Source: Burhinus oedicnemus (lineage: Eukaryota > Chordata > Aves > Charadriiformes > Burhinidae). From it: a stretch of 64,000 nucleotides of DNA. Of the stretch, positions 34,901 to 46,528 are shown piece by piece (the stretch's first letter is position 1; each line of letters starts with the position of its first letter). Both the position numbers and the translations under genes were made by a program. The stretch covers positions 422,077 to 486,076 of the forward strand of contig VFFE01007583.1 of assembly GCA_008921705.1 (NCBI GenBank), given 5' to 3'. The notes under the pieces were generated by a model. The model saw nothing but the letters and a program-made list of their open reading frames with translations, made no database searches and was not told where the DNA came from.

Positions 34901-37574
34901 CTTGCAATTGTTCCTCACAGATGTAGCTATTATGCGCCTTCGCCAATGGTTGTCCAGGTCAACTCACATGCTGAGCCCCATTTAATCCAACAAAGCAATG
35001 TGTTAAGAAAAGCAGGGCGGGCATTATTCAGAAAGGGGAACTTTGGCCTTGGACAGAAAAAGGAGAACATGGAGTTAATTTTCTGTGTTGAATTGCCCTG
35101 CAGAGGAGTTTAGCTTTTTCTGCTGTCAGGGGAGCCCAGGGAGACAGGCCACCATGGACAGAAGTTTCCTTATGCAGCTGCCTCACTTGCCTTCCCTTCT
35201 ACAGGCAGCAATCACAGACCCATAGACTGACCTTCAACTGGATATAAAACGAAGTCTAAATCGTGAAACACTATAAAACATTAAGTCTGAAATCCAACCC
35301 TTTTCTCTCTCACCATTTCTGTTCCTTTTATGCAACCTCCACCATCATCTGTTACTCCTGTATCTTCCTCCTTGCTAAGGTAGGTCACATAAGGTGCCTT
35401 CACTTTGAGAGGGTCAATTGTGGGAGTCATGACCCTCTGGTACCTCTTGTTGCAGCTGCACACCCCCTGTGATGACAACCCCCAGCTGCTATGGGTGTGC
35501 CAGGGACCCTCACGACCCTCAGCACCAAAACTGCCCTCCGCCAGGCCTGTGTTTGACTTGAAGGAGGCAGCAAGCGCCCAGTTATGGTGCCGTCTTCTAC
35601 ACCCCTGAAAGCCACCAGGAGCCTGGGCTGAGAAAGTGCCACTCCTATGGAGGGGACATGAGAAGGGGACCAAGGGACTAAAGCTCTGCTGGTGCTCACT
35701 GGGTACTTGCAGTGACTGGGAGGAGCACAGGGAGTTGGTGAGGAGGGAAGAAAGTCTGGGAGAGGCAAGGAAGAGGGGGAGCTGGGGGCTGGAGTAACCC
35801 CAGGAGGAAGGAGATGGAGAAGTAGAAAGGATTTGCCAGTCTTAAGGAAGGGAAAGAGGTAGTGATGGCGGTAGGAAGGCTTTAGCATCATTACCCTGTG
35901 CTGCATAATCATAATGCAGTGTTGTCAGAGCTACGCTTTAAAAAATCACAAGCTAGATCTCAGAAAAGCTTGAAATTAACTTAAAAATCTAAAGACTGCT
36001 TAAAACAATGAGCTACACCCTTTTTCTTTTCACTTCTCATTGTGAAAGGAGGACTCTGGTCACGTCTTCAGGCGTTTTTCTTTTTTGAGAAAACAATTCT
36101 CACCAAGCTGTATGACTCAAAGAGCTGAGGCACTGGGGAAAACATCAGATATCACAAACCTTTCCACAAAACGACAAGCACTAGCAAGTGGGAGATTAGG
36201 TTTCCTCTGGAACTGCCCCTTTAAGTTCTCGGTAGCCTGTTTTTTTGCAGAGGTAGCTTTGATTTAGCAGCACAGAACTGAGGTGGGAGCAACAGACCAC
36301 GTACTCCCTCCTGGATACTTTCCTTCTAAAGTTGCATGTGACGCTTTCACTTAATCTTGGCTAGAACTGGGAACGGGCAGTTTCTCTGTGCAGGAAGCAT
36401 GGATATTTCCCATGCAGGCATTCACAACCATCCATACATCTGAAGAAACAATGGGGAAGAGGGTGCAGCCCCAGCTAGTGTGGCTTCAGGAGGCAGTTTC
36501 CGAGCAGAGGTTAAGCCGGGGCTCACAGCCTGCTGCCCAGGCAAACGTGCAGCACAAAACCAAGCCAGACACCCACGCCCCAGCAGTGAAGCACCACAAG
36601 GTATGGTGTTGTCTCCATGGCAAGCTTTGCTTAGCACTCAGAAACTCCTGACAAATAGCTAAAGTCTCCATGCTGCGTCTGGATAAAACATCCGGATGAA
36701 AAAAGAGCGTATTTCTAGAGAAATCCAGGCTGTATCCAAAGCCAAAAAAATCCAGTTTCCCATTCAGACACCAAGTGATAGCCAGCCTTGAGATTCGCAA
36801 ATCAAACTCCAGGCCTCCACATCCTTTCAGACAGTGTGAAAGCTAATTTGGGCATTTGCAGAAAATCTGGATAAAATCAAGCTCATCTTAATCTTTCATC
36901 CAATGAGACATTTGACGTATTTGAAAGTTTATCTCATCTTTTAAAATCACCTGTGGCTCCCTTTTAAAGTCTGAAATCATCACACCCATGATAAATGTCT
37001 CTATGGAAGTTCAGCTTCTTGAAATTAAATTAGAATAGGAAGTGGGTGTATAGATGGATATACAGAATAAAACAGGCACGGTGGCTTACAGTGATGTATA
37101 TTTTCTGTAAGGAAATGTATCAGTGGTCCCCCATACAAAAAATAGCTTTCTACCACTATGGAATGCATTCAATGACACTTTTTAATGCATTTTTTTTCCT
37201 CCAGTAAGAAAAAGTGATTTGTCTGGATATCTCACTTGCCTGAGCCAAACCCCAGGGTGTGTAGTGTCATCCATGTCACTGCGAATATTTCTGGTAGTCT
37301 CTGCCACAGACAGCCAGAGAAAAAGACTTCTTTCTAAGGACTTTTACTCCTAGCTGAACTGATCAAAAGCAACAAATAAGAAATGGTTTAAGTTTATTTC
37401 CTTGCTTACATGTTTTCTTTCCCCTGAAATATATCTTACAAGCATGATGAATATGAACTGGAAGAAATTCATGAAGATATGCGCACATAAATTAGTCCTA
37501 TGCTAGGTTAGACTACAGGGCTTTCCTTTAAAGGTACAGCACTTACTTTTCCATTTTACATCTGTTTTTTTAAG
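31914..37574. other. Unassigned noncoding stretch
   Basis: No gene was recognised. A tRNA-SINE-like phrase lies at 33727-33777 (listed separately). 35705-35845 is strongly purine-rich on the plus strand. 36830-37010 is AT-rich and unique. A donor-like CTCTG|GTGAGT at about 33973 has only a weak upstream acceptor. Confidence 0.5.
33727..33777 (-). repeat. Possible tRNA-derived SINE head (MIR-like)
   Basis: CAGGACTTGAACGCAGGGCT followed by CCCAGCTC resembles the reverse complement of the tRNA-like 5' part of MIR-type SINEs ('GGATTCGAACCCAGG'). The neighbouring bases do not continue the match, so this is a weak call. Confidence 0.25.
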
Positions 37575-37647
37575 ACTTACATTTTCTGAGATTTGCTAGA
37601 TCACCCAAAGCCCCAGATAGTGTTACAAACCTCAGATTGACTCTCAG
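37575..37647 (+). other. Candidate internal exon (73 nt)
   Basis: CTTTTCCATTTTACATCTG plus TTTTTTTAAG forms an excellent polypyrimidine tract and acceptor ending at 37574, and CTCTCAG|GTAAGT is a consensus donor after 37647. One frame is open (two leading bases, 23 codons, two trailing bases) and contains SPKAPDSVTNLRLTL. That loosely recalls a strand of a fibronectin type III domain, but it is far too short to assign. No partner exon is evident nearby. Confidence 0.3.
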
Positions 37648-39137
37648 GTAAGTCTTTATCATTCCTTGGAAATAAAACTAGTTTTTGTTAACTGTGTTCA
37701 ACTGATATTTAAACTATTGGTTAATCAAGAGGTTTAAATAGTTAAAACCCCACTACGTGTGAACCAGCTCCTGCTGACACCAGGTACCACTGTCTAGAAT
37801 TGTGCTGGCTCCGTTCACCTCTTTCACCCCAGGAAGACAAAAGAAACCTCCCCAAAAGACACTGCTATGCGGTATTGAAAATTTTCCCATCAGACACAGT
37901 TAACGGAGACTTGGTGGGAGCCCTTTGTGTTGCAATTCTCTATTCAGGAGCACTCTTGGGCTTGTGCTAAGGGTCTCTGGGGGCCCCGCATTGCATCCCC
38001 CATCACTGAGGGCTCCCTTCCCCTCTGCCCCAGCTCCACCAGGTGACACTGTTTGTCTTCTGTCTTCTTCCACTTAGGCTGGTATCCAGCATCTTCTGAG
38101 AACTTTCTGCTGACTGAGTTTCATCCGTACATCGACAGGGGATTTATCACTGCTTCTGCATGGCTTGGCTTATTGGTTGTGCCAGCTCTAGTTTCCCACT
38201 CTGTGGCTCCTTCTGCTTGACCGTGGATGGCAAGAGAAGTGAGTCAGCAAGCCCCTTCTCTTTTCAGCTGTTTCCCAGCAAAAGAAACATTAGCACGTCA
38301 GACTGCCAGACAACACACCACAGAGATTCTCCTACATACTGCTTCTTTCCTTCCTTTTTTCATGTCAAGAGCTAAAGAGGTGGGTGACAGATTTCCGGGG
38401 CGGGGAGGGGAGGGAGTGGAATTTATGCTGAGCACTACTATTGCAACCTCTCTGTCTTTTACAGTTGAATGGGAAAGGGCCCTGAAGAGAGGCACTAAAG
38501 CCAACAGCCTATCCACAAAGCCCCTGGCTAATTAGTCATTAAATAAAAAAATAAAAAAAAAATTGCAATCTGTCAAGAGAGGAAAGAGGGGTTTAAAAGG
38601 ATATACCGTTATAGCTATAAATTGCTACAGTTCAATCCCAAAGAAAAAGAATTACAGGATAATGTGCAAAGGGTCAATTCAATAGAAGGAGGGAAAGAGA
38701 CACCTGAGTTTCCTTGAACTCACCGGGGAAGCAGCCGTGTTCGGTGCGCTTGCTGCACATACATGTAGCTGGATAATTGCTAGGTTAGGAACTGAAGTAG
38801 CAGCATGTGGGCATGATCCAAAGGAGCAAGCAGACACACAGAAAAAAAAAAAAAATCACCAGCCCAGCTTTGGGCAAAGTTTCGCTGCATGCGGAGTAGA
38901 TCAACTATTTATTTCTGAAATTTGCACTTTGTAAAGCATAAATAAGCAGGGAGGATCAGCATGTTCCCCCAGCAATGTGCATACTCTCCCACAGATACTG
39001 CGTTTGGCTGTATCTAATGAGTGCAACCCCAGAAACGAGACTGCAGGGCTCCTGCAGGAGTTGCATGCTCTCACATTGCATTTTTTTAGAAAGCAGCTCA
39101 ATTAATCTGAAGGTTAACTTAATTAAGTAAAGCTCAC
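37648..39137. other. Unassigned noncoding stretch
   Basis: This stretch has mixed composition, with AT-rich unique sequence at 37650-37760 and an A-rich patch near 38547-38562. No gene or nameable repeat was found. Confidence 0.5.
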
Positions 39138-39336
39138 CTCCTTATCAGGCTCTTCTAGGCTTTTTACATTGTACCAGGTACTGTGGAGCCATTCATTAGG
39201 CCTCACAATGTGCCTCTCAACTCGGTAAATATGAGCTAATCGTATTTCACAGAGGGTTCGGACAAAGGCAGAACAGTTAAGCCCAAAGTTTTGAACGTCT
39301 GGCCTTTGGGAGTTGTATAGGGACACAAAGAAAAAT
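39138..39336 (-). other. Candidate coding exon (199 nt)
   Basis: On the minus strand GATTCTTTCCCCTACCCCAG is a strong acceptor ending just before 39336, and GATAAGGAG|GTGAGC is a strong donor after 39138. The 199 nt give one leading base and 66 uninterrupted codons, ending in phase 0. The peptide has protein-like composition, with segments such as RLAHIYRVERHIVRPNEWLH and STWYNVKSLEEPDKE. I cannot place it in a family. A 66-codon open frame is not rare by chance, but its exact agreement with two good splice sites makes this the best coding-exon candidate in the window. Adjacent exons were not found. Confidence 0.35.
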
Positions 39337-40418
39337 CTGGGGTAGGGGAAAGAATCCCACAGCACCCAGGAGACCATGAGAGCATGGATGAAGGAGGAGG
39401 AGACTGGAAATGAGCAGTCACCTGAAAAGCCGATGGGTTTTTGCAAAGCCCCAAACTGTGTGCTGCACGTTCAGGGTGGGCCACCAACACTCTTGGGGCT
39501 GGCGTTGACAGGAGAACAATCACAGCCACCCCCGTCCCTGCAGCCGGGAGGCCCCAGGGAGCCAAGGGCACCAGGACGGTGTGATAATAAGGATCATTTC
39601 CGATCCATTTTAGGGTCCTACTTTCCCCTTAGGAAAAAGGAGAGCTCACACTCATCAGTGGGTGTCAGCCCCGGCAGGGCGGTCACAGCACACACCCGGC
39701 TGGAAACCCTATGTGCAAACAGCCCGTGTCGCCTGCACGCAGTGAGCAGTGAGAAAACCAAGTCACAGTGGACCTGTGCTCCACCGCACGTGCCAACATG
39801 TTGGTGATGGTGAAACGTGGAGTCTGGAGCAGGTGTGTGTGTGTGCGAGTGTTGGAGACTGGAGGGAATTGCCTCATGTTCTCACATGATGGAGAAAGAG
39901 GTTTGTCCTGCTGTCCTGCAGTCACATGTATTGCAGCAAAAGAAACCTAAAGCAACTGGACAAGGTCACCAAGAGAGACAAAACCAAATATGAAAGAGAT
40001 TTGTCAAGACATCCTGCCTTTAATCCATGTCCCAGTTATGCTCTTCCTGCCTGTCTTCACACTCCCAAGTTATAATTCCTTACCGACAGTTTCTTTTCCT
40101 ATAAAAGAACAAAATAGACGTAGTGTTTATTGTTACAAGAAGCGCAATACCATAATCAGGTTAAGAAAACAATTGACTGAATGCTGACATATATTACTAA
40201 ATGAAACTTAATTCTGAAAAACTTCATTCACTCATTGGGGACACTTGTCATGTTTACAATGTCACTTCTGTTACAAGTGTTTTTAAGGACAGATGCTTCT
40301 GAGAATGAGAGGAGCCTGATGGTCTTGTGAATCTGGGATGCAAATTCACCAGGCAGGTTCAACCTCTGTTTCCTCACCTATCAGTGCTTATAAAAATCAC
40401 GTTTATTTGCCTTATCTG

Positions 40419-40500
40419 AAGAAAGAGAGAGAGGAAAACAGAGAGAAAGAGAAAGAAAGGAGAGGAGGCATACGAAGAGAGGAAGGAGGAAGGGAGGAAG
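40419..40500. repeat. GA-rich purine tract
   Basis: About 80 bases are almost entirely A and G on the plus strand (GAAAGAGAGAGAGG, GGAGGAAGGGAGG and similar), with very few pyrimidines. Long homopurine tracts with mirror symmetry can form triplex (H-) DNA. It reads as a decayed microsatellite. Confidence 0.8.
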
Positions 40501-42364
40501 CATGTGGACTTAGAGCGGCTGCAAGGGGTTAGCGGCAGAGATGAGAAGAGCTGTGTATACAATACTAGCACGCTGTCCTGTCTGTGTTAGCTCTCTGCCA
40601 GTTCTGTACCTGCCTTGAAGATAAGTTCCTTGGTGTTACTTAATTACTCCATAGTCTCTGAAGTTTCAGAGAGAAATAGATCTCCTGATAACCCTATTTT
40701 CGTCTTGTCCTATTCTTGGCATTTGCAAAAATGCACTACCTCCCATTCCTGCCTCTAACAGTCATATTCATCCCTTTATGTCTTACCCGAGCCTCCTCAG
40801 CATTTTGCATACCTATTTTCATGAATCAAAGTGGTTGCTTTAAAGGCTGATTTTTCCCATAAATTGCTGTTCTGGAGGTAACAGCCTCAGCAGTTGATTA
40901 GGGATCTTCTCTAGGTTCCCTTTCCCTGACTAGAAGAGAGTCCATGTTTTAAGGACACATTTTGCTCACATTGACATTCATATCCTCCTCATTTTAAAAA
41001 AACAAGCATTTTTTTCTTGAAAAAATGAAATCTGGCGTAGCCCTTACTTCCTAAAACTTCTCCTAGGGAACAGCCACATGCACTCCTACACAGGAGACTG
41101 GCAGCTGAGACCTCATGGAAGCAAGAGCGCCTCTTCACTGCCTAACCTGGAGAGGTCCAGATTTGCAGCTTTGAGGAAGCTCCCAAGTCTTAGCCATTTT
41201 TAAGGGACTTCAGATTATCATAATTTCAATACTTTTTGCTTTCCTGTGCTCAAATTAAATCACACATGCTGTGAGCAGCCTAACACAGCTCACAGAGCTC
41301 TGAATGGTGTGTTGACTGTTTTTCCAAACTTTGAGCATTTGGCATGTGAGGTCACACTCAGCCAACTACACAGCAGATTGGGCTATGATTGAAAAGTGTC
41401 CCTTCTGAAAAAGGAAGGTCCCCTTTTATTGGCAAACCACCAGCAGCAAGAGATTATGTGAAGACTGTAAATGATGAAAGCATGATAGAAGTATATGCTT
41501 TTTTCTCCTCCTTGATCCCTTTATTGTGTTTTCTGGTATAAAATCAATAACCTGCTGTTGTCCACCAGGTTCCTCATTTATAAAGACTTAGACTCCCCTT
41601 GAGGTTTGAGCGGTTGAATCTGCAGTAAAGGGCAGCATAGGTTTATACAGACCTCTCCCGGTTCACTGGGAAGGCCAGGAGGAGCGCTCAGGGTGGTGTG
41701 CCAGCAAACCGGAGCTGAGAAGTACATGTTGGGGCAGTCCTGTAAGCAAAACAAAACAGAGGGGTAGAGCTGGAGGCACGCTGTTGGAAGAAATGTAAGT
41801 GGAAATTTCTGCCCAGCAGTATCTGGGGACTTAGCTGTGGGACTGCCAAACCCACACATGGTTTGCGACTACCTCCTGGTAGTCCATGGCTTGGAAAATG
41901 TACTCCGTGTTAAGAGACATACATGCTCCTAAGAGTCCATAGTTTAGCCTAAAAGTCACTCTGATTAATTTATACACAGGCCAGGACTGGGAACAACATG
42001 GAGGTGGGAGCAACAGAATAGACCTGGGGAAAAAAGAAAGCAATCAAGAGAAAACACTCTTTGGAGCTCTGCGGTTGTGGAGATACTGGGTGCTATTAGC
42101 AGTCAGTGGGTTTGATGCTGGGGCTGCTCAACACCTTTAGAAAAGGCAGCAGATAATGAGAAACAGCATTAAGTATAAATCAAGATGGGAAAAATTTACT
42201 GCTGTCTCTACTGAGAGACTGTGGATAGAAAATTTGGAGAGAGATGGTGAAAATACTAAAAGAGACCAAACAAATTCCAGTAGAAGCAGCAGAGTGTTTT
42301 TAAACTGTGTCCTTTAATAATCTACTATTTGCATTACCATAACATGCCATTGCATTATTCGGGC

Positions 42365-42379
42365 ATGCAAACAATTGTT
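42365..42379 (+). promoter_or_regulatory. Octamer/SOX-like composite motif
   Basis: ATGCAAA runs directly into ACAATTGTT, an inverted pair of SOX-type ACAAT cores. The order differs from the classical SOX-then-OCT composite, so binding as a unit is speculative. The surrounding 42290-42400 is AT-rich and unique. Confidence 0.22.
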
Positions 42380-43092
42380 GAGTTCCCAACTTCTGCTACT
42401 GGAAAAAAATGATGACCTGGGGAAAGAATTTCTGTAGTAAATACCTCAGCATGAATAATAAGATGAGGTTATTTAAGTGACAGCTCCTTGAAAAATTAGC
42501 CTAACTTCCTAATAACTGTACTACATAGCTTAAAGAAATCTAATTTTATCTCTGCCTCCCACACAGTAAATCTCCCTATCACATTCTTTCCTTGCTTCAT
42601 TGCTATTTCTTTGCTTAATAATCAGCTACTTAAAAGATTGGGGATAATGTTAATAATAGGCAAATTAGATACACAGAAAAGAAATGTTTTCTGTGCTTTC
42701 AGAGGTACCCAGCATGACTGTCATTAAAACAAACCCGGGGCTTGAGGAGGGAGCACAGAAACCTGGGCAGGCTGAAGTGGAACAGGGCAAGGACTCCGGC
42801 TGACTTAGTGCGGAGCAGACAACATTAGTCAGTGTTGCAATGGTAAAATATTTAACAACAGGAGCTCCACTCCCCTTCAGCATTTTTCTCCCATAAACTA
42901 ATTAAGCTATAATATTATGAGCGCTTCCTTTCAGCCTAGGCTTTCCTTTTAGCATTACTATGGGCAGGCTGAGCAAAGCTGGGTTATTGCTGTGATAAAA
43001 AAACTGGCACTACGTTTTGCCCAAGTCTCCTTTATAATTTTTTTCAAGCTCTACACAAAGCCACTCACATGCCTAGTGGCTCAATCTCGCTT

Positions 43093-43132
43093 CCAATTAA
43101 GTCAATGATAAAACTCACATTGACTTAAATGG
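43093..43132. repeat. Hairpin in old sauropsid repeat motif
   Basis: CCAATTAAGTCAATG (43093-43107) and CATTGACTTAAATGG (43118-43132) are inverted copies with one mismatch around a 10-nt loop. The sequence AAACTCACATTGACTTAAAT with GGGAGCAGG following resembles the phrase 'aactcccattgacttcaatgggagcagg', common in reptile and bird genomes. It is probably a fragment of the same old repeat seen at 21666-21726. Confidence 0.55.
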
Positions 43133-43427
43133 GAGCAGGTTTGCCTCCCAAAGGCTAACAGTCAAGGCTTTTAACAGTCAGACTACTAATGGGGAAAGTA
43201 GAAAGAGTTAGAAAATGTCGTCTTCTCTTTTCTTAGAAGCAATAATTCAAAGTGAATAGAGTAGGCATGTTCAGTTTAGAATTATTTTCAGGGAGAAAAA
43301 ATACGTAGTGAGTCTATTTATAATGTGGTGATTCAGCTCTTATAATATGTGTGGATGGATCTGTTGCAGAGAAGGAGGCAGCAAGAATTATCAACTCTCC
43401 CTTTAAATAGTTTGCAAGCCCTTTCTT

Positions 43428-43458
43428 AGCCCTTACTATATTCAGCCCTTACTATATT
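43428..43458. repeat. Tandem duplication, 15-bp unit
   Basis: AGCCCTTACTATATT occurs at 43428-43442 and again, identical, at 43444-43458, separated by one C. Confidence 0.9.
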
Positions 43459-44020
43459 ACCTAGTCTGTGAAGCAGTGTACACAGGACTGGGTGTTAAAA
43501 TGTCTAGGCCAATTAACTTGGTTATATTGGAGTCCACTGCTGAACAAAGAGCAAAAGACCGGGTGTGCTCCAGGTGCTTCCTCAGCATTGGCCTCCTGCT
43601 ATGGACAGAGCCTGTACAAGGCTGAGGAAGAAAGAGAATTTTGTTTTTCTTTCTACAAAATTGATAAAATCAAGCAAAATGGAGAGGTTAGGTTAACAAT
43701 GGCCACATACATGTTAATTTCTCTCACATGAACCCATACACTTTCTGGGGAGGGAGGGGTAATCCACAGGCAAAAAAGCCTGGAGAGAGCTTTGGAGACA
43801 GCCTGGCAGAGATGTCCAGTGTTTAAATTTCCCATGAACCCTTCAAAGGTGGCTGCTTCCACTCAACCCAGCATCCCCAGCATCTGTGTGATTCCCACTC
43901 CTCCCAGAGGGCAGAGGCACCCGCATAGAAGGGCAACCCTTCGAGCGCTTTGGGTGGCAACAACCTGCTGGCGGTGATAACCAATTTCTCCTCCTTTCCC
44001 TCCCTTTCCTCCCCTTCGCG

Positions 44021-44035
44021 CCAGCAGAGGAAGAG
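44021..44035 (+). promoter_or_regulatory. CTCF-like motif
   Basis: CCAGCAGAGGAAGAG, preceded by GCG, fits the CTCF core CCASYAGRKGG, with A in place of the following C. It lies just after a C/T-rich run. This is a motif-level call only. Confidence 0.25.
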
Positions 44036-44560
44036 GGTTGCAGGCTGCAGAGTGACTAAGCTGCAGTCCCCAATACACAGGGGCTTCTGCCAGTGGGCAG
44101 CGAGTAGGGAGGACATTGTTATCACTGACTGGACCTTGAAGTCTGCTACCTTGTAGGGTGGCACGCTGCAGTGAGCTGGTGCCCGGCGGATATTCGGCTC
44201 AATTCTGGCAGGCATGCAGCTGGAGGGCTGCCACAGGAAGCCTGCGGCTCCCTGCCTGGCGCCGCCCCAGTACGTACAATGGAGTCATTCTGGGGAGGTT
44301 GATGCCATGGAAAGTTTGAAACCTTCTGCCAGCTGGATTTGATGCTTCTACAGGATGCCCGTGACAGCCATAGTTGTAACTGTGCGCCATGTGTGTGTGG
44401 GAACACGGAAGCCTGCCCTGCCCTGCCACAGTGTGGAAAGGATTTTCCATCTATTCTGAGTATTGTTTGTTCATCACCTGCTGGATGCATTCCACCTATA
44501 GGTATGTCTTTCATATCAGTGCCTTTTCTACTCCTTGCTTTTCCTGTGCTAGCAGAGTGG

Positions 44561-44589
44561 AATAAACACTGCCTTTTGTGGTGTTTATT
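44561..44589. repeat. Short hairpin, 9-bp arms
   Basis: AATAAACAC (44561-44569) and GTGTTTATT (44581-44589) are perfect inverted copies around an 11-nt loop. The stem is too short for a microRNA precursor. Confidence 0.8.
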
Positions 44590-45244
44590 ATCAAGTTCAA
44601 ACGAGAACGTTGATCTGTAGAGCTGCCTGAGTAACCTGATGCGATACGCCCACACAGGAGGGAGAGGTAAAGGGGACAGCTTTTGTGAATGACATTCCAG
44701 TTTAGCTTGCAGGTTTGCAACTCTTCTGAAAAATTGAAATGGCTTGTGCAGCAAAGACTAGGAGCAAAGTTCCATGACCCGTTACTCTAACAGGAAGCCA
44801 GATGGCTCAGCAGAAGTTGATGGAGTTGCTCTGGATGAACATGAAGGTAACAGGCATCTATAGTGTTAGCTCCCAAATGTTTGCACCTCTTCTCTCCTCA
44901 GTCCGTGATCTGGAGACTACATCTGCACACACCCACACATGCACTGTTTTTCTCTCTTTTCTGCACCATTCTTTTTTCCAAATCTTTTTTGATTGTCATG
45001 GCTTCAGAATTCAACACAGTCACAGCCTCCTTCTCTAATTAAAGCAGAGATCATGGTTTTGCATTTCTGTGTCAAACATTGAGGGCCAATGGCATTCCAA
45101 ACAACCATAAAGTTGATACTGAAACAGTAGCTTGGTACAAGCACAAACTGGAAAACCTCTTGGAGGAGGAGGCAGTGAAGTCCCGGAGGCCATGGGTCTG
45201 GGTCGCCTCCTCTTCCTCTCTCCTTCCCTCAGTCCACGACTCTT

Positions 45245-45275
45245 CCTCCCTCCCTCCCTCCCTCCGTCCCTCCCT
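45245..45275. repeat. CCCT microsatellite
   Basis: Repeated CCTCCCTCCCT units with one G interruption. The tract accounts for the serine/proline/leucine-rich start of the open frame that spans it. Confidence 0.85.
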
Positions 45276-45372
45276 TTCAGCCCTCTTAGAGCAGTATGCC
45301 CTGTGCTGAGGACCCTCACCCACTCCCATGCTGTGGATGCCCTGATTCCAGCATGCTTCCCTCCTGCTCCAG

Positions 45373-45441
45373 CTGCACTGCATGACCTACAGACCCTCTC
45401 TGGCCCCATGTGTCTCAGAGCTCTTCTCTGGCATGATGAAG
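45373..45441 (+). other. Candidate small exon (69 nt)
   Basis: CATGCTTCCCTCCTGCTCCAG is a strong acceptor ending at 45372, and GATGAAG|GTGAGG is a strong donor after 45441. Two of three frames are open. Joined across an 88-bp gap to the candidate at 45530-45587, one frame remains open through both (LWHDE from this exon into ETGEKHIRS). The peptide is not recognisable. The region is pyrimidine-rich, which makes chance acceptors more likely. Confidence 0.2.
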
Positions 45442-45529
45442 GTGAGGAAACGATGTACCGTTGGCATTGCATAGGAAGTCCCACCAATTTCCCTGCTGCT
45501 GCTGGCTCCGCCCCATCTTTGGAGAGCAG

Positions 45530-45587
45530 AAACAGGGGAGAAACACATCAGAAGTGCAGTGGGGCCAGAGAGAAGCCTGTCATTGAG
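45530..45587 (+). other. Candidate small exon (58 nt)
   Basis: The acceptor CCCCATCTTTGGAGAGCAG is fair, and the donor CATTGAG|GTGAGG after 45587 is strong. Together with 45373-45441 it would leave an intron of 88 bp, short but within the range of bird introns. The joined frame is open but unrecognised. Its status depends entirely on transcript evidence. Confidence 0.18.
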
Positions 45588-46516
45588 GTGAGGGCACCCA
45601 GCAACTTCAGTACGGTTTGGTACTGCGTGTCTGAAGACCAGCAATGCTGCCGCAGTGTGAGCATGTCAGCCAGCAGCAGGATGCAGAAGCATTCAGGACA
45701 GGGCTTGTATTGCCATGGCAGCCACTCTGCCTTTAAAAAAGGTAGACCACTTTGAAGAATGTCCTCCCACAGATAGCTAGCTTTTCAGGCCAGTGTGAAG
45801 AGGAAAGAAATCTCCTCCACAGGCACCGATCTGACTCATCCTATCACTCCCACTTGGATTTTGAGTCGACCCTGTGTCAGTTATGGGATTGCTCAGCCAG
45901 ATCTTGCCTTGCTCCCTTCCTTCGCCCGCGGGGAGGAGGGATGTCCCCCAACTGGCCTGCCTTGTCCAGCCTGGCCCCATTCAAGAAGCGCTATGGGGAC
46001 ACCCGTGCTTGCCTTTTCTCTTGGGCTCACCTTACTTTACAAGGACACTCTCTTTCCTGACCATTGAAGTTCACTCAAGGCTCTTAATGGATGCTTCCCC
46101 TGCATCATGACTACTGGTAAAAATTCTTCATTAAAGTACTAAATTAATGTTTGCTGAATATATGAGACACAGCCTGAAGCCCACCTCAGTCTCCACTAAC
46201 TGCATTGTTCTCACAGCCGAGAAATAAGATTTATTTTAGTCAGTAAAGTGAACAAACACCACCTGTGATCCACTCAGGAAGCTGACCTGAGCTAGAAGGT
46301 GACATTTTTACTGTTCCTTTTTTAACTATAACCAAGGCTAATGGTGCATGGATTATTATGCTTCCAGCAAAGCCGTCTTTTTCAGTTGAAAATGAGGTTT
46401 TTGTCAATTAAATTCTCAGTGAAACAAAGACATGTACACCATACATATAATAATTCAATTTAAAAAACATACTGAAAGGAGCTTTAAAGAACGGCACTGT
46501 AAATGACAGATAAGAC

Positions 46517-46528
46517 TTTTTTTTTTTT
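46517..46528. repeat. T12 homopolymer
   Basis: Twelve T residues before GTGGCTGAG. Confidence 0.85.

Larger units (their letters stand above)
39337..43092. other. Unassigned noncoding stretch
   Basis: No gene is called. Contents include a short GT run (39831-39845), a purine-rich tract (40419-40500), AT-rich unique sequence at 41180-41500 and 42290-42900, and an octamer/SOX-like composite at 42365-42379. Confidence 0.5.

Noticed and set aside
44146..44754. 202-codon minus-strand open frame, among the longest in the window
   Set aside because: It has no recognisable domain, signal peptide or splice context, and frames of this length can occur by chance in GC-richer stretches.
45132..45755. 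207-codon plus-strand open frame
   Set aside because: Its N-terminal part is a translated CCCT microsatellite and the rest has no family resemblance. Only the splice-bounded pieces inside it are kept as weak candidates.
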